From assembly GCA_023260655.1 (NCBI GenBank), contig JALQUU010000012.1, forward strand, positions 1 to 57,523: a DNA stretch of 57,523 bases, read 5' to 3'. Positions 26,339 through 33,857 of the stretch are shown here, piece by piece (the stretch's first letter is position 1; the number at the start of each line of letters is the position of its first letter). This DNA comes from Paracoccaceae bacterium (GTDB lineage Bacteria > Pseudomonadota > Alphaproteobacteria > Rhodobacterales > Rhodobacteraceae). The position numbers were made by a program, and so were the translations under genes. Under the pieces are notes generated by a model. The model searched no databases, had not been told where the DNA came from, and saw only the letters and a program-made list of their open reading frames with translations.

Positions 26339-27094
26339 TTAGATGGCCAGATACTCGGCGCGGAGTTCCGCGTTTTCAAGCACTTCACGGGCGGAGCCGT
26401 CGAAGACGACGGTGCCTGTGTCGAGGATCACGGCGCGGTCGGCGAGTTCGAGCGCACGGACGGCGTTCTGTTCGACGATGACGGTGGTGATGCCTTGCTC
26501 CTTGATGTGGCGGAGCGTGCGTTCGATTTCGTCGACGATCACGGGCGCCAGGCCTTCATAGGGTTCGTCGAGGAGAAGCACCTTGATGTCACGTGCGAGG
26601 GCGCGGGCGATGGCGAGCATCTGCTGTTCGCCGCCCGAAAGCGTGACGCCTTCCTGCATCCGGCGTTCGCCGAGGCGCGGGAAGAGACCGTAGAGGCGTT
26701 CCACAGACCAGCCGATCGGCGGAGCGATCTGGGCTAGCTTGAGGTTTTCTTCCACGGTGAGGCCGGGGATGATCCGGCGATCTTCCGGCACGAGGCCGAT
26801 ACCGAGTTGGGCGGCCTCGTAGCTGGTTTTCAGGTGCAGGGGCTGGTGGTCGAGCCAGATTTCGCCATGCGTGACCAAGGGCGAGCCGATGCGGGAGATG
26901 GAGCGGAGCGTGGAGGTTTTACCTGCGCCGTTCCGGCCCAGAAGGGCGAGGATTTCGCCTTCGTGGACGTTGAAAGACACACCCTGCACGATGTAGCTCT
27001 CGCCGTAATAGGCGTGCATGTCCCAGACCGAGAGATAGGCTGGGGCGGTTTCGGCGTAGTTATGCCCTTTGGAGAAGTCGGGTTTGACGTTCAT
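26339..27094 (-). CDS. livF: LIV-type ABC transporter ATPase (LivF)
   Basis: This 251-residue ATPase has Walker A GRNGAGKT, signature TLSGGEQQMLAIARAL and Walker B VLLLDEPYEGLAP. EDRRIIPGLTVEENL is typical of LivF. It powers the high-affinity branched-chain amino acid or organic acid importer encoded upstream. It has an N-terminal extension of about 20 residues before the usual LSVWDMHAYYG start. It is the last gene of the five-gene operon, 12 bp after livG. Confidence 0.92.
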   Translation of the reverse strand: MNVKPDFSKGHNYAETAPAYLSVWDMHAYYGESYIVQGVSFNVHEGEILALLGRNGAGKTSTLRSISRIGSPLVTHGEIWLDHQPLHLKTSYEAAQLGIGLVPEDRRIIPGLTVEENLKLAQIAPPIGWSVERLYGLFPRLGERRMQEGVTLSGGEQQMLAIARALARDIKVLLLDEPYEGLAPVIVDEIERTLRHIKEQGITTVIVEQNAVRALELADRAVILDTGTVVFDGSAREVLENAELRAEYLAI

Positions 27095-27106
27095 CGCGCG
27101 CGCTCC

Positions 27107-27868
27107 TTAATGGCCTGCGGACTCACCGAGATACGCTTCGCGCACCTTCGGGTTGCCCTTGATGTTTTCGGGGAGGTCTTCGACCAACGGCGTGCCTTGG
27201 GCGAGAACGGTGATCCGGTCGGCAAGGCTGAAGACCACGTGCATGTCGTGTTCGATGATGCACATGGTGATGTCGCGCTTCTGCTTGATCTCTTTCAGGA
27301 GGTCGATCGTGTTGTTCGTGTCGGCCCGCGCCATGCCGGCGGTGGGTTCGTCGAGGAGCAACAGTTTCGGATCCTGCGAGAGGCACATCGCCATTTCGAG
27401 GCGGCGTTTGTCGCCGCGCGACATGGAGGCTGCGTGCATACCGCGCTTGTCGATCATGTTCACGTCCGAGAGCATCTGCTCTGCACGCTCCATGACTTCC
27501 TTGTCGCGGAGCGCCTCGGAGAAGGCGCGCAGTTTGAACGCGCCGTCGCGCTTGGCGAAGCAGGCGATCATGACGTTTTCCAGAACCGAGAGATCACCGA
27601 AGATTTCGGGGGTCTGGAAGACGCGGGAGATACCCATCTGGTTGATCTCGAAGGGCTTGCGCCCCAGCACCGACTGGCCTTGGAACATTACCGATCCGGT
27701 GTCGGGGATCAGTTTGCCCACAAGGCAGTTCAGGAGCGTGGATTTGCCTGCGCCGTTCGGCCCGATGATCGCGTGCACAGTGTTTTCCGCGACGCTGAGG
27801 TTGACGTCTCCGAGTGCTTGGAGGCCGCCGAAGCGCTTGTTCACGCCTTTGACTTCTAGAATGCCCAT
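27107..27868 (-). CDS. livG: LIV-type ABC transporter ATPase (LivG)
   Basis: This 253-residue ATPase has Walker A GPNGAGKST, signature SMSRGDKRRLEMAMCL, Walker B LLLLDEPTAGMA and the LivG-type loop IGPNGAGKSTLLNCLVG. It pairs with LivF on the LivHM membrane domains. The signature SRGDKR is a variant of the usual SGGQ form. A GAGGAAG ribosome site precedes the start, and livM ends 10 bp upstream. Confidence 0.92.
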   Translation of the reverse strand: MGILEVKGVNKRFGGLQALGDVNLSVAENTVHAIIGPNGAGKSTLLNCLVGKLIPDTGSVMFQGQSVLGRKPFEINQMGISRVFQTPEIFGDLSVLENVMIACFAKRDGAFKLRAFSEALRDKEVMERAEQMLSDVNMIDKRGMHAASMSRGDKRRLEMAMCLSQDPKLLLLDEPTAGMARADTNNTIDLLKEIKQKRDITMCIIEHDMHVVFSLADRITVLAQGTPLVEDLPENIKGNPKVREAYLGESAGH

Positions 27869-27878
27869 AGCTGCTTCC

Positions 27879-29075
27879 TCACTCTGCGGGGTTGGTGTTC
27901 TGGGAAGACTTCGACGCCTTCCCGCGCTTCATCCAGCGGGCGATACGCTGCCCACCTTCGACGAGGCCACCCGGCAGGAAGATCACGACGAGCATGAAGA
28001 GGATGCCGAGCGTGAGGTGCCAGCCTTTACCGATGAACGGGTGCAGGATGCCGACGATGAAGTTTTCCAGACCGTCGGGCAGGAAGCTGAACCAGCCGTG
28101 GAGCACGTTGTCGTTGATCTTCGAGAAGATGTTCTCGAAGTACTTGATGAAGCCTGCACCGAGGATCGGGCCGATAAGCGTGCCCGCGCCGCCGAGGATG
28201 GTCATGAGAACGACCTCGCCCGATGCAGTCCACTGCATGCGTTCGGCACCTGCGAGCGGGTCCATCGAGGCCATGAGGCCACCGGCGAGACCTGCGTACA
28301 TGCCGGAGATCACGAAAGCGGCCAGCGTGTAGGGCTTGGCGTTCATGCCGGTGTAGTTCAGGCGCTGCTGGTTCGATTTCACTGCGCGGAGGGTGAGGCC
28401 GAAGGGCGAGCGGAAGATGCGGATCGCGACGTAGAAGGCGACGAGCATGATCGCGGCGCAGAGGTAGTAGCCAGCGTTGAACTGGAAGAGCCAGGGGCCC
28501 ACGTCCAACTGGTAGGTGGAGCGCATTTCGAGGCCGAAGATGTTGGTGACCGGAATGCCACCTTGTGCCGTCTGGCTGACGCCGAGGATGCGCGGGTCGT
28601 TCAGGGTGATCTGGAGGCCCGTTTCACCGTTGGTGATCGGGGTCAGCACCGAGTAGGCCAGCGCGAAGGACATCTGCGCGAAGGCCAGAGTGAGGATCGA
28701 GAAGTAGATCCCAGAGCGGCGTAGCGAAACATAGCCGATGACCACCGCGAAGAGGCCCGAGACGATGACCGCAAGGATGATCGCGGGGATCACGTTCATC
28801 GACAGGAGCTTGAACATCCAGACGGCGGAATAGGAGCCCACTCCGAGGAAGGCCGCGTGGCCGAAGGAGAGGTAGCCTGTGAGGCCGAAGAGGATGTTGA
28901 AGCCGATGGCGAAGATCCCGAAGATCACAAAGCGCTGCATCAGGTCGGGGTAACCGGCGTTGAATTGCGCGAGGCTCGAGCCTTCAGGGAAGGGGTTGAG
29001 AATGAAGGGGGCGAGCAGGGTGAGTGCTGCCACGACGATCAGAAGGGATGCGTCTTTTCTGTCGAGACCGAACAT
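27879..29075 (-). CDS. livM: LIV-type ABC permease (LivM)
   Basis: This 398-residue permease has about nine or ten membrane segments and the LivM hallmark [18 protein letters not shown] near the first third, plus [15 protein letters not shown]. It forms half of the membrane channel. It is slightly longer than typical LivM because of an interior insert around 160-190 between helices. GGAGG precedes the start, 3 bp after livH. Confidence 0.92.
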   Translation of the reverse strand: MFGLDRKDASLLIVVAALTLLAPFILNPFPEGSSLAQFNAGYPDLMQRFVIFGIFAIGFNILFGLTGYLSFGHAAFLGVGSYSAVWMFKLLSMNVIPAIILAVIVSGLFAVVIGYVSLRRSGIYFSILTLAFAQMSFALAYSVLTPITNGETGLQITLNDPRILGVSQTAQGGIPVTNIFGLEMRSTYQLDVGPWLFQFNAGYYLCAAIMLVAFYVAIRIFRSPFGLTLRAVKSNQQRLNYTGMNAKPYTLAAFVISGMYAGLAGGLMASMDPLAGAERMQWTASGEVVLMTILGGAGTLIGPILGAGFIKYFENIFSKINDNVLHGWFSFLPDGLENFIVGILHPFIGKGWHLTLGILFMLVVIFLPGGLVEGGQRIARWMKRGKASKSSQNTNPAE

Positions 29076-29078
29076 GGG

Positions 29079-30110
29079 TTATTCCTCCATCACGCCCTTG
29101 CGGCCCATAAGGCCCCGTGGACGGGTCAGCAGAATGATAATGGCGACGAGATAGATGATGATCTGGTCGATGCCGGGGATGAGCGACTTGATTTCGTTCA
29201 TCGAAGCGAAGGATTCGAGCACGCCGAGCATGAAGCCTGCGGCGACAGCACCGGGCAGGGAGCCCATGCCGCCGACAACCACCACGACGAAGCTGAGGAC
29301 GAGGAAGTCCATGCCCATGTGGTAATTCGGGCTGTTGATCGGGGCATACATCGCGCCTGCAAGGCCTGCGACGGCGGCGGCGATGCCGAACATGATGGTG
29401 AAGCGGCGGTCGATGTTGATGCCGAGAAGGCCCACGGTTTCACGGTCTGCCATGCCGGCACGGACGACCATGCCGAAGGTGGTGAATTGCAGGAAGGCAA
29501 AAACCGCGCCGATGATCATCGCGGCGAAACCGAAGTAGACCAGACGCCAGTAGGGGTAGATGATCGTATTCGCATCGAAGCCGAGGAGCACGCCGAAGTC
29601 GAACGAGCCGCGGAAGGCATCCGGGGCGGGCGTCGGGATCGGGTTCGCGCCATAGAAATACTTAATGATTTCCTGAAGAACGATGGCAAGGCCGAAGGTC
29701 ACGAGGATCTGGTCGGCGTGGGGGCGCTTGTAGAAGTGCTTGATGAGCCCGCGCTCCATCACGAAACCGATCCCGATCATCACAGGGATGGTCAGGAGGA
29801 TCGAGAGCGGCACGGCCCAGTCGATGAGCGCAGCACCTGTTTCAGGGCCGAACCACTCGGAAATATAGGGCGTTTTGACTTTCAGCGGGTTGCCGAGGAA
29901 GTCTTTCTTGGTCGGGTCGAGCACCTCGTGGCTGAGGGTCAGCAGGCGGTTCATGGTCACAGCGCAGAAAGCACCGATCATGAAGAGCGCGCCGTGCGCG
30001 AAGTTGACGACACCGAGCGTGCCGAAAATGAGCGTAAGCCCGAGAGCGATCAGCGCGTAGGCGGATCCCTTGTCGAGCCCGTTCAGGATCTGAAGAATAA
30101 TGGCGTCCAT
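29079..30110 (-). CDS. livH: LIV-type ABC permease (LivH)
   Basis: This 343-residue permease has about eight membrane helices and the LivH hallmark LIFGTLGVVNFAHGALFMIGA near the N-terminus, plus VVVVVGGMGSLPGAV. It carries an extra loop of about 45 residues after the second helix (around 60-105) compared with E. coli LivH. The start at 30110 follows AGGTGGG; the frame is open to 30185 but that part crosses the hairpin region after livJ. Confidence 0.92.
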   Translation of the reverse strand: MDAIILQILNGLDKGSAYALIALGLTLIFGTLGVVNFAHGALFMIGAFCAVTMNRLLTLSHEVLDPTKKDFLGNPLKVKTPYISEWFGPETGAALIDWAVPLSILLTIPVMIGIGFVMERGLIKHFYKRPHADQILVTFGLAIVLQEIIKYFYGANPIPTPAPDAFRGSFDFGVLLGFDANTIIYPYWRLVYFGFAAMIIGAVFAFLQFTTFGMVVRAGMADRETVGLLGINIDRRFTIMFGIAAAVAGLAGAMYAPINSPNYHMGMDFLVLSFVVVVVGGMGSLPGAVAAGFMLGVLESFASMNEIKSLIPGIDQIIIYLVAIIILLTRPRGLMGRKGVMEE

Positions 30111-30179
30111 CGTTCCCACCTGTGGATTTATTGGGTGGTGTTCATGCTCTGGTTGCGAAGCGCGGGCCAGAGGTGCAGA

Positions 30180-30207
30180 GGTCACGCGCCCGGGTGAGCG
30201 CGTGACC
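30180..30207 (-). other. Hairpin between livJ and livH
   Basis: A perfect 10-bp stem GGTCACGCGC/GCGCGTGACC with an 8-nt loop lies just downstream of the binding-protein gene, with no T-run on the minus strand. Such hairpins commonly protect a binding-protein message and reduce transcription into the permease genes. Confidence 0.65.
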
Positions 30208-30226
30208 CCTTTTGGTGAGCTTTAGA

Positions 30227-31573
30227 TCAGGCGCCCGGGTTGCATGCGCCGAGCTGGCCGCCTGCGAACATCGGGTGTTCCGGATCGTAAGTGACCTGTG
30301 CCATCGGCGTGACCTCGACGATTTCCACGAGGTGGAATTCGGATTCCGGGGTCATCGCGCCGCGCACGACCAGCACGTCTTTGAAACACTGGTGGTCTTC
30401 TTTGCGGTAGGTCGTAGCACCGTTGCCCAGACCGTCGAACTCGAAGCCTTCGAGAGCTTCTGCGACTGCGCAGGGGTTGAACGAACCGGCACGCTCCACA
30501 GCATCCGCATAGAGGATGGTTTGTGCGTAGCAGGTCTGTGCAGCCTGGCTGGGCGGGAAGCCGTACTTCTCGCCGAAGGACTTGACGAATGCCTTGGTGC
30601 CTTCGTCCTGGAGTTTCCAGTCCCAGTTCTGCGACCCGACGATGCCCTTGATGTTGGCGCCAGCGCCCTTCGCCATCAGCTCCGAGTAGAGCGGAACGAT
30701 GATTTCGAAGTTCTTGCCGTTCACTTGCTTGTCACGCAGGCCGAACTGCACAGCGTTGGTGAGCGAGTTCACCATGTTCCCGCCGTAGTGGTTCAGAACC
30801 AGAACATCTGCGCCGGAGTTCAGGACGGGCGCGATGTAGGACGAGAAGTCGGTCTGGGCGAGCGGGGTGAGAACGTTGTTGACGGTCTTCCAGCCAAGTG
30901 CCTCGGTTGCCGCCTGGATCGACGCTTGCTGCGTCCAACCCCAGGTGTAGTCGGCGGTGAGGTGGTAGGCGGCGCGCTCGGAACCGTAGAGCTTCTGCAG
31001 CACGGGTGCGAGAGCGGCAGCGGACATGTAGGCGTTGAAGAAGTGGCGGAAGCCGTTTGCCTTCTTGTCCTTGCCGGTGGTGTCGTTCGAGTGGGTCAGA
31101 CCCGCCATGAAGATCACGCCCGCTTCCTGGCAGAGACCCTGCACAGCAACGGCCACGCCGGAGGACGAACCACCGGAGATCATGACAGCTTTGTCTTTTT
31201 CGATCATCGACTTCGCAGAGGCGCGAGCCGCGTCGGACTTGGTCTGGGTATCACCGGTAACGAATTCGACTTTCTTGCCGAGGATGCCGTTGCCTTTGAG
31301 CGCCTTCGAGGAGAAGGTGTTCATCATGCCGGCATCGCCTTCACCGTTCAGGTGCTGGACGGCGAGTTCGAATGCGCGGAGTTCGTCGAGGCCTTCATCG
31401 GCGTAGGGGCCGGTCTGCGGAACGTTGAAGCCCAGCGTGACGCTGGAGCCGGTCGGTTCGTTGGTGAAAGCCGCGGCCGAGGATGCGGTAAAGATTGTCG
31501 GAAGTGCGAGACCTGCGCCGGCGACGACACCAGTCTTCAACACCCCACGACGGGTGAAGTTGCTTGTGGACAT
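30227..31573 (-). CDS. LIV-type periplasmic substrate-binding protein
   Basis: This 448-residue protein has a Tat-like signal (FTRRGVLKTGVVAGAGLALP) and the type I periplasmic binding fold: VTLGFNVPQTGPYADEG at the start of the mature protein, VMISGGSSSGVAVAVQGL, and ADYTWGWTQQAS. It captures the solute for the LivHMGF importer. It is longer than LivJ/LivK (about 370) and closer to amide- or urea-binding relatives, so leucine is not assured as ligand. It starts the operon, with GGGAGG upstream. Confidence 0.88.
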   Translation of the reverse strand: MSTSNFTRRGVLKTGVVAGAGLALPTIFTASSAAAFTNEPTGSSVTLGFNVPQTGPYADEGLDELRAFELAVQHLNGEGDAGMMNTFSSKALKGNGILGKKVEFVTGDTQTKSDAARASAKSMIEKDKAVMISGGSSSGVAVAVQGLCQEAGVIFMAGLTHSNDTTGKDKKANGFRHFFNAYMSAAALAPVLQKLYGSERAAYHLTADYTWGWTQQASIQAATEALGWKTVNNVLTPLAQTDFSSYIAPVLNSGADVLVLNHYGGNMVNSLTNAVQFGLRDKQVNGKNFEIIVPLYSELMAKGAGANIKGIVGSQNWDWKLQDEGTKAFVKSFGEKYGFPPSQAAQTCYAQTILYADAVERAGSFNPCAVAEALEGFEFDGLGNGATTYRKEDHQCFKDVLVVRGAMTPESEFHLVEIVEVTPMAQVTYDPEHPMFAGGQLGACNPGA

Positions 31574-31683
31574 TTCATCCTCCCATTTCGTGAAACGCAA
31601 CCATCGCCTCCTCTTGCGCTGGTCACGGGCACGTCAGTGCAAATCCAATATCGTGTGACGAAAGAAAACTTCGAAACAACTCC

Positions 31684-31742
31684 TTTACAAATAATAATTT
31701 TTTTGTAAAAAAATCCACAATACCGCTGCATGCATTGTAAAG
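31684..31742. promoter_or_regulatory. AT-rich divergent region with TTTACAAA/TTTGTAAA repeats
   Basis: Between the divergent transporter and the ScfR-like regulator lies an unusually AT-rich patch. It has an inverted repeat TTTACAAA (31684-31691), ten bases, TTTGTAAA (31702-31709), and a third half-site TTGTAAAG (31735-31742). These resemble the TTTGCAAA-type sites I recall for the RamB/PccR regulators. It is a candidate operator for autoregulation or control of the transporter. Confidence 0.45.
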
Positions 31743-31791
31743 AAATTATTCTGCACCGCGGAATGTGCTTGATGGGGAAGAGAAAAGTCGG

Positions 31792-33111
31792 ATGGCGCAA
31801 CGTCAGCTTACAGGGACGAGGATCCGCGAGCGGCGGCTGTCGATCGGGGTCAGGCAGGCGGATCTGGCGGCGCGGGTGGGGATTTCGGGGAGTTATCTCA
31901 ACCTGATCGAACACAACCGCCGCAGAATCGCTGGCAAGCTCGTGGCGCAAATCGCGGAAGCCTTGGGGGTGGAGCCTGCGGCATTGAGCGAGGGAGCGGA
32001 GGCGGATCTGATCACGCAGCTTCACGATGCTTGGGGCGGCGGGGCTGGTGCCATGGAGGATGTGGCGGCAGAAGAGTTTGTGGGCCGCTTTCCGGGCTGG
32101 GCGGGGTTGCTTGCTGAGCGGCACCGCCGGGTTGGTGACTTGGAGCGGACCGTGGCGACTTTGACCGACCGGTTGAACCACGACCCCTATCTCGCGGCGG
32201 CCCTGCACGAGATGCTGACGACAGTGACGGCGATCCGTTCCACGGCGGGGATCCTTGCGGAAACACGGGAAATCGAACCGCAGTGGCAGGACCGTTTCCA
32301 CCGGAACCTCGACGAGGATTCAGGGCGGCTTGCGCAATCCGCACGTGCCTTGGCGGGATACCTTGAGGGGGCTGCGGATTCCGGTTCGGTGCCTGCGTCG
32401 CCGCAGGAAGAGTTGGAAATGTTTCTGGCTGAGCGCAGCTATCATTTCGCGGAGCTGGAGAAGCTGGAGTCCGGCGGTGCGATTACTGCGTTGCTGGGAG
32501 CGGCAGAGACCCTTAAGTCGGCCGGTGCGCAGGCCTTGGCGCGGAACTGGTTGGAGCAATACCGCCGTGATGCGCAGCGGCTTTCGCTTCAGGCTCTCAT
32601 GCCCTTGATGGAAAAGGGCTTGGTGGATCCATGGGCGGTGGCGCAAGCGGCGGGCGTGCCTTTGCAGGTGGCGATGCGGCGCATGGCAACGTTGCCGGAG
32701 CGCGAGGGGATCGAGCGCTTCGGGATGGTGAGTTGCGATGCGGCAGGCAGTTTTACTTTTCGCAAGCCGCTTCCCGATTTCCCCCTGCCGCGCCACGGGG
32801 CGGGGTGCCCGCTCTGGCCACTCTATTCCGCCTTGTGCCGCCCGCTCACCCCGATGCGGGGAACGCTTGAATTGACGGGGCAACAGCATGGAGCGGTGCG
32901 GGCCTTCGCCATGGCCGCGCCGAAGGAGGATGGCAATGGTGCCGAAGAACTGCCGTTGATTGAGGCGCATATGCTCTTGGTCGGGGGCGACGGCGGTTCG
33001 GCTGAGCGACCAAAGGAAAGAGCGCGGCTTGTCGGGGTGGCGTGCCGGATTTGCTCCAAGGATAATTGCGAGGGGCGTAGGGAGCCGTCGATCCTGCGCG
33101 AAGGGGTATGA
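31792..33111 (+). CDS. ScfR/RamB-like XRE-family regulator
   Basis: This 439-residue regulator has an N-terminal XRE helix-turn-helix (RIRERRLSIGVRQADLAARV, then SGSYLNLIEHNRR) and the long C-terminal domain (DUF2083 type) of regulators of short-chain acyl-CoA metabolism. It ends with a CRICSKDNCEGRREPS cysteine motif. Family members such as RamB and PccR control glyoxylate or propionyl-CoA genes. The start at 31792 follows GGGGAAGAG. It is divergent from the LIV transporter and lies next to a two-component pair. Confidence 0.87.
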   Translation: MAQRQLTGTRIRERRLSIGVRQADLAARVGISGSYLNLIEHNRRRIAGKLVAQIAEALGVEPAALSEGAEADLITQLHDAWGGGAGAMEDVAAEEFVGRFPGWAGLLAERHRRVGDLERTVATLTDRLNHDPYLAAALHEMLTTVTAIRSTAGILAETREIEPQWQDRFHRNLDEDSGRLAQSARALAGYLEGAADSGSVPASPQEELEMFLAERSYHFAELEKLESGGAITALLGAAETLKSAGAQALARNWLEQYRRDAQRLSLQALMPLMEKGLVDPWAVAQAAGVPLQVAMRRMATLPEREGIERFGMVSCDAAGSFTFRKPLPDFPLPRHGAGCPLWPLYSALCRPLTPMRGTLELTGQQHGAVRAFAMAAPKEDGNGAEELPLIEAHMLLVGGDGGSAERPKERARLVGVACRICSKDNCEGRREPSILREGV

Positions 33112-33197
33112 GGCAAAACGGAGCTTTGACACGTGCCCATTTTCTGGTCTTTACTGACCTGAACCGACGAAAGAGCGGTCAGGGAGGGAAATAAGCG

Positions 33198-33569
33198 ATG
33201 GGCAAGCAAGTCCTTGTCATTGAGGATGAGCCTAACATCATCGAAGCGATCAGCTTTCTCCTGATGCGCGATGGCTGGACAGTGGCCACGCATTCGAACG
33301 GGCGGGATGCCGTGGATATCGTGCGGGCGAGGCGGCCCGATCTGTTGATCCTCGATGTGATGCTTCCCGGGAAATCGGGCTACGAAATCCTGAGCGAATT
33401 GCGCGCGGACGCGGCGCTTGCCGAGCTTCCCGTGCTGATGCTGACGGCGCGTGGGCAGGCAAAGGATCGGGAAATGGCCGAGCGGATCGGTGCGTCGCGG
33501 TTCATGACGAAACCTTTCTCGAACGCGGAAATGCTGGACGCTTTGCACCAGCTTGTTCCGGGGGCCTGA
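33198..33569 (+). CDS. Single-domain response regulator
   Basis: This 123-residue CheY-like receiver has the acidic pair in IEDEP, the phosphoacceptor Asp53 in LILDVMLPG, the switch threonine in MLTARG and Lys105 in FMTKPFS. It has no output domain. It follows the XRE regulator by 86 bp and precedes a small membrane protein and a hybrid-looking kinase, which is its probable partner. GGGAGGG lies upstream. Confidence 0.92.
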   Translation: MGKQVLVIEDEPNIIEAISFLLMRDGWTVATHSNGRDAVDIVRARRPDLLILDVMLPGKSGYEILSELRADAALAELPVLMLTARGQAKDREMAERIGASRFMTKPFSNAEMLDALHQLVPGA

Positions 33570-33575
33570 CCCGGT

Positions 33576-33857
33576 ATGCGGCGCCCACGCGGGCCAGTTT
33601 TTTTGGAGCGCCGGAGTTACAGGCAGCGGCGGTTGCGCGATGCGGCGCGCATGCTGCCGCTCCTCGGGGCGGTTCTATGGATGCTGCCGCTTCTTTTCGG
33701 GATGGACGGGGAGAACCCGAAAACCTCGGAAGCGATGCTCTATGTGTTCGGTGTTTGGGTGGTTATGGCAATCGCCGCGCTGGGATTGTCGTTGCGCCTC
33801 GAAACGGAACCAGGCCCCGGCGACGAGGCATCTTTGGAAGATGAAGAGGCAGCGTGA
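33576..33857 (+). CDS. Small membrane protein of unknown function
   Basis: This 93-residue protein has a basic N-terminus, two predicted membrane segments (MLPLLGAVLWMLPLLFGM and MLYVFGVWVVMAIAALGLSL) and an acidic C-terminal tail. I do not recognise the family. It sits tightly between the receiver gene and the kinase gene, overlapping the kinase start, which suggests a role as an accessory to that sensor. Starting at the internal methionine before MLPLLGAVL is possible. Confidence 0.65.
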   Translation: MRRPRGPVFLERRSYRQRRLRDAARMLPLLGAVLWMLPLLFGMDGENPKTSEAMLYVFGVWVVMAIAALGLSLRLETEPGPGDEASLEDEEAA

